Below, piece by piece: positions 48,052 through 56,103 of a DNA stretch of 64,000 bases. A program made the position numbers and the translations under genes. The notes beneath the pieces are model-generated. The model had not been told where the DNA came from, searched no databases, and was given only the letters and a program-made list of their open reading frames with translations. Source of the DNA: Clostridia bacterium (lineage in GTDB: Bacteria; Bacillota; Clostridia; Oscillospirales; Acutalibacteraceae); assembly GCA_017438845.1 (NCBI GenBank), contig JAFRUO010000004.1:1-64000 (forward strand), read 5' to 3'. The first letter of the stretch is position 1. Each line of letters opens with the position of its first letter.

Positions 48052-48108
48052 TGCTATAATATTAAGCAGTATATTGGATTTTTATGTTCATATACTGCTT
48101 TTATTTAA
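48052..48108 (+). promoter_or_regulatory. extended -10 promoter and 5' leader hairpin of ftsE
   Basis: TGCTATAAT (48052-48060) is an extended -10 box; the spaced -35 (GTTACA, 48032-48037) is weak. From about 48064 an 11-bp inverted repeat AAGCAGTATAT / ATATACTGCTT (48064-48074 with 48090-48100) is followed by TTTATTTAATT. It would be a hairpin at the very 5' end of the mRNA, or an early terminator in the leader. Confidence 0.5.
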
Positions 48109-48138
48109 TTCGTAAATTCATGAAACGAGGTTATACTT

Positions 48139-49131
48139 GTGATACTATTTGACGATGTTTCTAAAACATATGACAACGGTACCGAGGCGTTAAAGGATGT
48201 CAACATAAGAATTGAGGACGGAGAATTCGTCTTTATCGTCGGCGCTTCGGGTGCAGGTAAAAGTACCTTTTTAAAGATTATCATGCGTGAAGAGGTAGTC
48301 AGTAAGGGTACTGTTATCATTAATGACTTCAACCTGAACACAATGAAGAAAAAACAAATTCCGTTGTTCAGAAGAACTCTGGGAATTGTTTTCCAGGATT
48401 TCAGGCTTATTCCTACAATGACGGTTTATGACAATGTTGCGTTCGCAATGCGTGTTATCGGCTCTAAGGAGAAAGAAATCCGTAAAAGAGTACCTTATAT
48501 ACTCAGCCTTGTGGGCTTAAGCTCAAAGGCAAGACATATGCCCAATCAGCTTTCCGGCGGCGAGCAGCAGAGAGTTGCACTTGCACGTGCGCTTGTCAAT
48601 AACGCAGGGCTTATTATTGCGGACGAGCCTACGGGAAATATTGACCCCGAAATGTCGTATGAAATTGTCGACCTTCTTAACCATATTAACGCAAACGGAA
48701 CTACGGTTGTAATGGTTACACATGAGCACAATCTTGTCAGGCATTTTCATCATAGAGTAATTACGATTGATCAGGGAACCGTTGTTTCGGATTCGCTTGA
48801 CACGGACGAGCTTCCTTCGGACTATGCGGCATATGAAGCCCAGCATCCTGTCAGACCTGTTACCAACCGTGAAATGGATGAAATCGACATTATGTTTAAT
48901 GAGGTTTCCTCCGATACAAAGAAGGAAATAGTCGAAAAGATAGTTAATACCGAAATTAAAATTGACGAAAACAAAGGCAGTGAATTCTTTGTCGAGCCTA
49001 ATTCCGACAGTGACGTTGAGGATTTTATTCAGAATTACGGCGTCGACACAGACGACGACATTGCCGAGGATGATGTGGATTATTCCGAACTCCTTGACAG
49101 CCTTTCGGACGAAAAAGGGGGTAACGATTGA
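48139..49131 (+). CDS. ftsE: cell-division ABC ATPase FtsE with long acidic C-terminal tail
   Basis: The ATPase of the FtsEX complex, which transmits cytoplasmic ATP hydrolysis to wall hydrolases outside. Walker A GASGAGKST (35-43), LSGGEQQRVALARAL and IIADEPTGNID are standard FtsE. The protein has 330 residues, about 100 more than usual; the extra C-terminal part (from about 225) is rich in Asp and Glu. Start GTG 48139 follows ACGAGG. It overlaps ftsX. Confidence 0.93.
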   Translation: MILFDDVSKTYDNGTEALKDVNIRIEDGEFVFIVGASGAGKSTFLKIIMREEVVSKGTVIINDFNLNTMKKKQIPLFRRTLGIVFQDFRLIPTMTVYDNVAFAMRVIGSKEKEIRKRVPYILSLVGLSSKARHMPNQLSGGEQQRVALARALVNNAGLIIADEPTGNIDPEMSYEIVDLLNHINANGTTVVMVTHEHNLVRHFHHRVITIDQGTVVSDSLDTDELPSDYAAYEAQHPVRPVTNREMDEIDIMFNEVSSDTKKEIVEKIVNTEIKIDENKGSEFFVEPNSDSDVEDFIQNYGVDTDDDIAEDDVDYSELLDSLSDEKGGND

Positions 49132-50045
49132 TGAAAAGAGGTTCGCTTAAATATCTTACCCGAGAGGGCTTCAGAAATATTTGGGTTAACAGGCTTATGT
49201 CTCTTGCCTCCGTTACGGTGCTTATGGCTTGCCTTATTATAATCGGCGTTGGCTCACTGCTTTATTTCAATATAAACTCAGTGCTTGACCTTGTTGAGTC
49301 ACAGAACGTCGTTATGGTTTATATTGAGGACGGCACCTCTGAGCTTGACACCTCGGACATAGGTATTCAGATTAAAAATATTGACAATGTTGAGGATTGC
49401 GTTTTTATACCTAAAGAGGATGCTTTCCAGAAACAGATAGAAGAAATGGGAAGCGATTCGGCTATTTTTGAAGGCTTTGAGGAAAGTCCGCTTCCCGACG
49501 CATACAAGGTTACCGTTAAGGACTTGAGCCTTTATAACCAAACCGTTGGTCAGATTCAGAATATTGACCATATTCTTAAGGTCAGAGAAAACAGCGATCT
49601 TGCTTCAAAGCTTGTTTCGGTAAGACAAGCGGTAACTCTTGTCAGTGCGGGACTTGTGCTGATGCTTTTCCTTGTTGCACTGTTTATTATTTCAAACACA
49701 ATCAGAATTACAATGTATTCAAGAAAGCTTGAAATCAACATTATGAAGGCGGTCGGAGCCACCAACAGCTTTATCAGATGGCCGTTCTTAATAGAGGGTA
49801 TTTTACTCGGTCTTATTTCCAGCATCGTTTCAATTCTTATTCTCTGGGGCGTATATCAGCTGATTATATATGCGTTCTCGTCAGTGATTGCCGACTTCGG
49901 CTTCGGCTTTGTACCTTTCCTTGACTACATTTGGTATATATTCGCAGTCTTTGTCGGAATCGGTATTTTCACGGGTACTATAGGCAGTATGGTTTCAATG
50001 AATAAATACCTTAAAGAGCAAAGGAGCGTGGTTAACAATGAATAG
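49131..50045 (+). CDS. ftsX: cell-division ABC transporter membrane subunit FtsX
   Basis: The membrane partner of FtsE. The 304-residue protein has an N-terminal helix (about 20-45), a large extracellular loop (about 50-165) that in homologues binds a hydrolase, and three C-terminal helices (about 172-195, 222-250, 268-295). The start is ATG 49131, overlapping the ftsE stop and preceded by a GGGGG tract; TTG 49128 is an alternative. It overlaps the M23 gene by 8 bases. Confidence 0.94.
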   Translation: MKRGSLKYLTREGFRNIWVNRLMSLASVTVLMACLIIIGVGSLLYFNINSVLDLVESQNVVMVYIEDGTSELDTSDIGIQIKNIDNVEDCVFIPKEDAFQKQIEEMGSDSAIFEGFEESPLPDAYKVTVKDLSLYNQTVGQIQNIDHILKVRENSDLASKLVSVRQAVTLVSAGLVLMLFLVALFIISNTIRITMYSRKLEINIMKAVGATNSFIRWPFLIEGILLGLISSIVSILILWGVYQLIIYAFSSVIADFGFGFVPFLDYIWYIFAVFVGIGIFTGTIGSMVSMNKYLKEQRSVVNNE

Positions 50046-51378
50046 TAATTATAAGGCTTCTGTTAAAATTACGGCATTTCTTCTTTCGCTTGCTCTTCTG
50101 CTTTGCTCTGCGTGCATCAATGTTTACGCAAGGGATTTCCAGGCTGAAATTGACGCCATTGAAAAGAAAATTGACGCCGCTAACAGTCAGAAATCAGACC
50201 AGCAGAAAACAGCGAACGATTTGCAGACTGAAATTGACGGTATGCAGTCGCAGATTGACATTTACCAGGAGAAGATTGATTCTCTTAACGGTGAAATTAA
50301 ACAAAAGGACGCTACTATCAATCAGTACGAAGACGAAATTGAGGCGCTCGAAAAGGAAATTGACGAAGCAAACAAGCAGATTGACGCCCTTAACAAAAAA
50401 ATTGACGAGACCTATGAGCTTCTTAAAAACAGACTCAGAGCCTCATATATGGCAGGCGAAATGTCAACGCTTGAAATACTGCTCGGGGCTGAGGACTTTG
50501 AATCCTTCCTTACAAGACTTGAGCTTGTCAGCGCCGCCGCCAAGCACGACAGCGATATGCTTGACAGCCTTGAGGGAAGCATAAAAACTCTTAACGCAAA
50601 ACGTGAGGAAATCTCACAGAAAAAGACCGAGCAGGAAGAAAAGAAAGCCGCCAAGGAAAAGGAAAAAGAGGCTATTGTTGAAAAAAGAAGTGAAATTCAG
50701 GCTTCTAAAAATGCTGTTGACGAGAAACAGTCGAGCATGGAAAAAAAGGTTTCTCAGATTCAGAGCATTATAGCCAATCTTGACGAAAAATCAGCCGAAT
50801 ACAGAAAGGCGATTGTACAGATTCAGCAGGCGGAAGAGGAGTTCAACCGTCAGCAGAATAAAAAGCTTTCAACCGGCGGAGGAACAATTGAGCTTCCCGC
50901 ACAGCCTTCAAACGGAAATTATGCCGTTTCGTCAAAGGGCATGATTTGTCCGCTTCAGTATTCAAATGCCTGCATTTCGAGCGGCTGGGGAGAGTACTCA
51001 GGTCATAAGGGTACAGATATAATCACCTCAGGCGCAACAGGAAACACCTACGGTAAGGAAATCAGAGCCGCAGCGGCAGGTACCGTTATATTTGCAGGTA
51101 AGGGTACAGGCTCCTCGTGGAGCTACGGTAATTTCGTTACCATTGACCACGGTAACGGTGTTGCTACCCGTTATGCACACTGCAGCTCGGTTGCTGTATC
51201 TACAGGCACTAAGGTCAGCCAGGGTCAGGTTATTGCTTATGTCGGCAATACCGGTAATGTCAGACCCGCTCCGACTCCCAGCAATCCGCACGCCGGCGCG
51301 CACCTTCACTTTGAGGTTATTCTTAACGGTAACCGTGTAAATGCTGCTCCTTGGCTTCCGCCGATACCTCACAGATAA
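50038..51378 (+). CDS. coiled-coil murein hydrolase, M23 (LytM) peptidase
   Basis: Likely the FtsEX-controlled peptidoglycan hydrolase. The 446-residue protein has a signal peptide (about 1-32) and two long coiled-coil segments (about 35-135 and 180-280) like those of EnvC and CwlO. The C-terminal LytM domain (about 300-440) has its zinc ligands present: HKGTD near residue 324 and the HLH motif in AHLHFEV. Unlike EnvC it therefore looks catalytically active. Overlap with ftsX supports a joint function. Confidence 0.92.
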   Translation: MNSNYKASVKITAFLLSLALLLCSACINVYARDFQAEIDAIEKKIDAANSQKSDQQKTANDLQTEIDGMQSQIDIYQEKIDSLNGEIKQKDATINQYEDEIEALEKEIDEANKQIDALNKKIDETYELLKNRLRASYMAGEMSTLEILLGAEDFESFLTRLELVSAAAKHDSDMLDSLEGSIKTLNAKREEISQKKTEQEEKKAAKEKEKEAIVEKRSEIQASKNAVDEKQSSMEKKVSQIQSIIANLDEKSAEYRKAIVQIQQAEEEFNRQQNKKLSTGGGTIELPAQPSNGNYAVSSKGMICPLQYSNACISSGWGEYSGHKGTDIITSGATGNTYGKEIRAAAAGTVIFAGKGTGSSWSYGNFVTIDHGNGVATRYAHCSSVAVSTGTKVSQGQVIAYVGNTGNVRPAPTPSNPHAGAHLHFEVILNGNRVNAAPWLPPIPHR

Positions 51379-51393
51379 TAAAGGGGAATAATA

Positions 51394-52599
51394 ATGAACA
51401 AGAAGATTTCATTGGGGCTTTCCCTGGCAATCCTTTTCTTGGCAATTGCGATTACCGTAGCGGTTACAATGTCGATTTCCATGAGGACCTATAACAAGCT
51501 TATTAAGGACCTTCCCAACAGGGCGAAAATGTATCAGAATGTTTCGGAAATTGATGACATAATAAGAACTAATTACTACGGCTTTATAAACGAAAGTCTG
51601 CTTAATTCCGATGTCTACGCAGGCTATGCCGAGGGTCTCGGGGATAAATACAGCTATTACCTTACCGCAAGCGAATATGAGGTATACAAAAATGAGCTTC
51701 AGGGCGAAAAGGTAGGAATAGGCGTAATTGCTTATTACGACGAGGCTGAAACTGCTATTTATATTGCGGAGATTTCCGAAAAATCTCCTGCGGCTCAAAG
51801 CGGTCTTTCCAAAGGCGATAAGATTATTGCCATCGACGAGGAAGAGGTAACCGCATATAACTATGAGGAGCTCATAGATAAACTCAACGGCGACAGACTC
51901 AGCTCAATTAACGTCAGGTATGTACACGACGGAAAAGAAGCAACCGCAGGCGTAGTTAAAGGCTACAATGCTCAAAGCGTATATTACAGCAAAAACGGCA
52001 CCGTAGGATATATTAAAATAACGGATTTTTACTCTACTACCGCTTCTCAGCTGAAAAAAGCAGTTGATTCTTTAATTAAGGACGGTGCGGCAAGCCTTAT
52101 TTTCGACGTCAGAAACACCTCCGGCGGAACAATTGAATATGCCGCACAGGCGCTCGATGTTCTTGTTCCCGTTGCGAGCGACGGCAACAGTGCTCTTGCT
52201 CTTGCGAAAAATAAAGACGGAGAGGTTATTGACACCTTTACCTCCGATGCAGACAACATTCAAATGAAAATGGCAGTGCTGATTAATTCGGGTACCGCCG
52301 GTCCTGCAGAACTTTTTGCCTGCGACCTTCGTGACTTTGGACTTGCTCAGCTTGTCGGAGTTACCTCTGCAGGCAACGGAACGATGCAGGAAAGCTTTAA
52401 CCTTTCAAACGGCGGAGCTTTGATTCTGACTGTTGCCGAGATTACGCCTTATGTCAGCGAGAGCTATAACGGCGTCGGTCTTACACCGGATTATGAGGTG
52501 AAGCTTCCCTCTGAAAAAAACGCTAAACTCGCAATCCTCTCTCAGGCAGAGGATGACCAGTATCAGAAGGCATATTCGTTGCTTAACAATGTTGCTTAA
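51394..52599 (+). CDS. S41 (CtpA-like) family protein lacking the Ser-Lys dyad
   Basis: A 401-residue homologue of C-terminal processing proteases with an N-terminal transmembrane helix (about 7-30), a PDZ domain (about 95-185) and an S41 fold. In active members the catalytic serine sits in NxGSASASE and the lysine in TFGKGTVQ. Here the matching stretches read NSGTAGPAE and TSAGNGTMQ, so Gly303 replaces Ser and Asn328 replaces Lys. It should not act as a standard S41 protease; a binding or scaffold role is possible. It follows the M23 gene by 15 bases in the ftsEX unit. Confidence 0.88.
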   Translation: MNKKISLGLSLAILFLAIAITVAVTMSISMRTYNKLIKDLPNRAKMYQNVSEIDDIIRTNYYGFINESLLNSDVYAGYAEGLGDKYSYYLTASEYEVYKNELQGEKVGIGVIAYYDEAETAIYIAEISEKSPAAQSGLSKGDKIIAIDEEEVTAYNYEELIDKLNGDRLSSINVRYVHDGKEATAGVVKGYNAQSVYYSKNGTVGYIKITDFYSTTASQLKKAVDSLIKDGAASLIFDVRNTSGGTIEYAAQALDVLVPVASDGNSALALAKNKDGEVIDTFTSDADNIQMKMAVLINSGTAGPAELFACDLRDFGLAQLVGVTSAGNGTMQESFNLSNGGALILTVAEITPYVSESYNGVGLTPDYEVKLPSEKNAKLAILSQAEDDQYQKAYSLLNNVA

Positions 52600-52618
52600 A
52601 CAGAATTTAATCTTACTG

Positions 52619-52649
52619 CCTCGCATAGTAATATGCGAGGTGGTTTTTT
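52619..52649 (+). terminator. terminator after the S41 gene, overlapping the next ribosome-binding site
   Basis: The 9-bp stem CCTCGCATA / TATGCGAGG (52619-52640) is followed by TGG and six T. The 3' arm contains the GAGG used as Shine-Dalgarno for the next frame. Confidence 0.85.
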
Positions 52650-53424
52650 GTTCTGTACAGTCAGAGTTGTTGAGAAAAAACGAGGGATTTTATCTTTTCT
52701 TAAGTATTATCTTAAAAAGCCCGAGCCGATATTGAACAGAATAGATATTGAATCGGGTAAATACTTCTATTACCTCGAAATTGACCGAAGGCTTTGTTCC
52801 GAAAACTTTTCGGAAATATACCGCTTACTCGGTAGAATATCCGAAAATATTATTCCTTGTAACAACTTTAATATATTTTCATCGGGATTATTAAAACGAT
52901 TTGATTCGACTCCATATAAGGATATACTTCTTTTAAACAGTTCGTCGGAATATATAAAAAATGATATTTTCAGCAAAAATAAGAGCCTGCTGATTTATGA
53001 CCTTGACGGAAGGACGTCCTTATACTGTGATGAGTTTGTACCTATTGTAAAGAGAATAACGGTCGCCACGTCTTGTCCGTTCAGATACGAAAACATCAGA
53101 AACAGGCTTTTTGAAGAGTACGGAGCCTCACTGGTTATCATCGACAGGCTTCCAAACATTAAATCTTTTGACTATGCGATTTTTGTTTCGCATTACACAA
53201 ATGCGTTTCCTTTTAATTCATTTGCAGTAAAGAATAACGGGGAAAACTGCTTTGAGGTTTACAAGGGCAGCGGCGTATCGCCCGATAAAAGATACATAGA
53301 CCTTTGTCCTCAGGGGGCAGACCTGAATGATTTTACCGCCGCTCTGTATCTTCTGTGTAAAATCAAAGAGCTCGGAAAAGAAAAATATACCGATTTTAAT
53401 ATTGTGTCCGAAATACGCTTCTGA
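52648..53424 (+). CDS. hypothetical protein
   Basis: Not recognised. The 258-residue protein (from TTG 52648) has no signal peptide or clear membrane helix; it looks like a soluble alpha/beta protein, with strands such as DILLLNSS, SLLIYDLDG and YAIFVSHYT. An alternative ATG at 52633 would start inside the terminator stem. Its ribosome-binding site GAGG lies in the 3' arm of that hairpin. It sits between the S41 gene and greA. Confidence 0.6.
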   Translation: MFCTVRVVEKKRGILSFLKYYLKKPEPILNRIDIESGKYFYYLEIDRRLCSENFSEIYRLLGRISENIIPCNNFNIFSSGLLKRFDSTPYKDILLLNSSSEYIKNDIFSKNKSLLIYDLDGRTSLYCDEFVPIVKRITVATSCPFRYENIRNRLFEEYGASLVIIDRLPNIKSFDYAIFVSHYTNAFPFNSFAVKNNGENCFEVYKGSGVSPDKRYIDLCPQGADLNDFTAALYLLCKIKELGKEKYTDFNIVSEIRF

Positions 53425-53457
53425 CGAAAAATGTCCTTCGTGATTTCCTGTATTTAC

Positions 53458-53486
53458 TTGACATTGTGAGCTTTTTAAACTATAAT
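53458..53486 (+). promoter_or_regulatory. consensus promoter of greA-lysS
   Basis: TTGACA (53458-53463), a 17-base spacer and TATAAT (53481-53486), a full consensus match 42 bases before the greA start. Confidence 0.88.
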
Positions 53487-53527
53487 AATTTACTGTGTAT
53501 TATATAACCGAAGGGAGTTTGCACAGC

Positions 53528-53998
53528 ATGAAACAGGAAACCTTACTTACTGCAGAAGGCCTTAAACAGCTGCAGGATGAATTAGAACAGTTAAAAACAG
53601 TCGGCAGGAAAGAAGCTGCCGAAAAAATTAAGGTAGCAAGAAGCTACGGCGACTTGTCGGAAAACTCGGAATATGACGAGGCTATGAGCGACCAGGCGAA
53701 GCTCGAAGCCCGTATCAGCGAAATTGAAGCTTTAATTAAAAACGCAAAAGTTTATGACGAAGCTTCTCTCGGCACTGAAATTGTTCACATCGGCTCTAAG
53801 GTAACAATTTCCAACTCCAAGAAAGAGAAGTTTGAATACAAAATTGTCGGCTTTGCTCAGGCGGACCCCGCTAACGGCAAAATCTCCGACGAATGCCCTG
53901 TCGGCAAGGCTCTTGTCGGCCATAAGGCAGGCGACAAGGTTACTGTTGAAACACCTGCGGGTGTGGTAACCTATAAAATCAATTCAATTTCAAAATAA
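53528..53998 (+). CDS. greA: transcription elongation factor GreA
   Basis: Rescues backtracked RNA polymerase by stimulating transcript cleavage. The 156-residue protein has the N-terminal coiled coil, the tip motif with acidic residues in YGDLSENSEYDEA and a C-terminal FKBP-like domain. ATG 53528 follows AAGGGAG; the upstream frame from 53495 includes promoter-proximal sequence and is not used. It precedes lysS, a conserved neighbour. Confidence 0.97.
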   Translation: MKQETLLTAEGLKQLQDELEQLKTVGRKEAAEKIKVARSYGDLSENSEYDEAMSDQAKLEARISEIEALIKNAKVYDEASLGTEIVHIGSKVTISNSKKEKFEYKIVGFAQADPANGKISDECPVGKALVGHKAGDKVTVETPAGVVTYKINSISK

Positions 53999-54003
53999 AG
54001 CTT

Positions 54004-54028
54004 AGGGCGGTTTAACCGCCCTGTTTTT
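54004..54028 (+). terminator. hairpin terminator between greA and lysS
   Basis: A 9-bp GC-rich stem AGGGCGGTT / AACCGCCCT with a one-base centre (54004-54022) is followed by G and five T. No separate lysS promoter is evident, so it may be a partial terminator. Confidence 0.8.
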
Positions 54029-54053
54029 AAAAATTCAGAACGGAAGTGAAAAA

Positions 54054-55973
54054 ATGGCACAGGAAAACAACAGTGTTCAGCAGGACGTTAATGAGTTAAG
54101 ACAGATTAGACTTGACAAGCTTACTGCCTTACAACAGGAGGGGAAGGACCCCTTTGTTATCACCAAATATGACGTAACCAACCACAGCATGGATATAAGA
54201 GAAAACTTTGACTCTCTTGAGGGCAAAACTGTTTCGGTTGCAGGCAGAATGATGTCAAAGCGTATTATGGGTAAGGCGTCCTTCTGCAATCTTCAGGACC
54301 TTAAAGGCAATATTCAGTCTTACGTTGCAAGGGACAGCATAGGCGAAGAGGAATACAAAGCCTTCAAAAAAATGGACATCGGCGACATCGTCGGCATCAA
54401 GGGCGAGGTCTTTAAAACCAAAACAGGTGAAATATCCATTCACGCCTCGGAGCTTGTACTTCTTTCAAAAAGCCTTCAGACGCTTCCGGAAAAGTTCCAC
54501 GGACTTACGGACACCGACACCCGTTACCGTCAGAGATATATTGACCTTATTATGAACAACGAGGTTAAGGACACCTTTATCAAGCGCTCCAAAATCATCA
54601 GCGCAGTAAGACGTTACCTTGACTCGCAGGGCTTTATGGAGGTTGAAACTCCGATTCTTGTTTCAAACGCAGGCGGAGCCGCCGCAAGACCCTTTGAAAC
54701 CCACCACAATGCGCTTGACGAGGATTTCAAGCTCAGAATTTCACTTGAGCTTTACCTTAAAAGGCTTATTGTCGGCGGTCTTGAAAGAGTCTACGAAATC
54801 GGAAGAGTTTTCAGAAACGAGGGCGTTGACACAAGACATAACCCCGAGTTTACTCTTATGGAAATATATCAGGCTTATACCGACTATCACGGTATGATGG
54901 ACCTTACCGAAAACCTTTATCGCTTCGTTGCTCAGGAAGTTTTAGGTACGACCAAGATTTCTTATAACGGCGTTGAAATGGATTTGGGTAAACCGTTTGA
55001 GAGAATTACAATGACCGACGCAGTAAAGAAGTATTCGGGCGTTGATTTCAATGAAATAAAGACACTCCAAGAGGCGAGAAAGGTCGCTGACGAGCATCAT
55101 ATCGAATACGAGGAAAGACATAAGAAGGGCGATATTTTAAATCTCTTCTTTGAAGAATTTGTCGAAGAGCACCTTGTTCAGCCTACCTTCGTAATGGACC
55201 ATCCGATTGAGATTTCGCCGCTTACCAAGAAAAAGCCCGAAAATCCTGAGCTTGTTGAAAGATTTGAGTTCTTTATGAACGGCTGGGAAATGGCTAACGC
55301 ATATTCCGAGCTTAATGATCCGATTGATCAGCGTGAACGCTTCAAGGCTCAGGAAGAGCTTCTCGCTCAGGGCGACGAGGAAGCGAACAAAACCGATGAG
55401 GATTTCCTCTATGCGCTTGAGCTCGGTATGCCTCCGACAGGCGGTATCGGCTTCGGTATTGACAGAATGGCAATGCTTTTAACCGACTCCTCCGCAATCC
55501 GTGACGTTTTGCTTTTCCCGACAATGAAGAGCCTTGACAAATCTGCCGCCTCCGCAAAACAGGAAACAGTAAGCGGCTTTGATTACAGCGAAAAGATTGA
55601 TTTTTCAAAGGTCGAAATTGAGCCTCTCTTTACTGACTTTGTTGATTTCGACACCTTCTCAAAATCCGACTTCCGTGCGGTTAAGGTGCTTGAATGCGAA
55701 GCTGTTCCGAAGTCTAAGAAACTACTCAGGTTCACGCTTGACGACGGCACAGAGGAAAACCGTACAATTTTAAGCGGTATACACGAGTTTTATGAGCCCG
55801 AGGAGCTTGTCGGAAAGACTTTAATTGCTATCACTAATCTTCCGCCGAGAAGTATGATGGGTATTGATTCCTGCGGTATGCTTCTTTCTGCAGTTCACAA
55901 TGAGGAAGGGGAGGAAAAGCTTCATCTTCTTATGGTGGATCCCCATATCCCCGCAGGAGCTAAGCTTTATTAA
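54054..55973 (+). CDS. lysS: class II lysyl-tRNA synthetase with C-terminal tRNA-binding domain
   Basis: Charges tRNA-Lys. The 639-residue protein has the N-terminal OB domain, motif 2 (RVYEIGRVFRNEG) and motif 3 (GIGFGIDRMAM) of class II LysRS. About 125 extra residues (510-639) form a Trbp111/EMAPII-type OB fold (FRAVKVLECEAVPKSKKLLR, then ITNLPPRSMMGIDSCGMLL), the domain found at the C-terminus of MetRS. This should increase tRNA affinity. Ordinary LysRS is about 500 residues. Confidence 0.95.
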   Translation: MAQENNSVQQDVNELRQIRLDKLTALQQEGKDPFVITKYDVTNHSMDIRENFDSLEGKTVSVAGRMMSKRIMGKASFCNLQDLKGNIQSYVARDSIGEEEYKAFKKMDIGDIVGIKGEVFKTKTGEISIHASELVLLSKSLQTLPEKFHGLTDTDTRYRQRYIDLIMNNEVKDTFIKRSKIISAVRRYLDSQGFMEVETPILVSNAGGAAARPFETHHNALDEDFKLRISLELYLKRLIVGGLERVYEIGRVFRNEGVDTRHNPEFTLMEIYQAYTDYHGMMDLTENLYRFVAQEVLGTTKISYNGVEMDLGKPFERITMTDAVKKYSGVDFNEIKTLQEARKVADEHHIEYEERHKKGDILNLFFEEFVEEHLVQPTFVMDHPIEISPLTKKKPENPELVERFEFFMNGWEMANAYSELNDPIDQRERFKAQEELLAQGDEEANKTDEDFLYALELGMPPTGGIGFGIDRMAMLLTDSSAIRDVLLFPTMKSLDKSAASAKQETVSGFDYSEKIDFSKVEIEPLFTDFVDFDTFSKSDFRAVKVLECEAVPKSKKLLRFTLDDGTEENRTILSGIHEFYEPEELVGKTLIAITNLPPRSMMGIDSCGMLLSAVHNEEGEEKLHLLMVDPHIPAGAKLY

Positions 55974-55990
55974 TTAAATATAATATTTTA

Positions 55991-56017
55991 ACCCTCAAGT
56001 TATATCTTGAGGGTTTA
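55991..56017 (+). terminator. lysS terminator
   Basis: The 9-bp stem ACCCTCAAG / CTTGAGGGT (55991-56014) with a six-base loop runs into a T-rich end. Confidence 0.85.
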
Positions 56018-56037
56018 TTTTGTACCCTTACAGAGTA

Positions 56038-56066
56038 TTGTGCTGTAACGTAGAAAGTTGTATAAT
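56038..56066 (+). promoter_or_regulatory. promoter of the clostripain-family gene
   Basis: TTGTGC (56038-56043), a 17-base spacer and TATAAT (56061-56066), 38 bases before the start codon. Confidence 0.65.
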
Positions 56067-56103
56067 AAATGCAAATCTCATCGAAATAAGAAGAAGGGGT
56101 ATT

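Noticed and set aside
54004..54053. T-box riboswitch before lysS
   Set aside because: Only a simple terminator hairpin is present; the space is too short and no T-box motif is seen.
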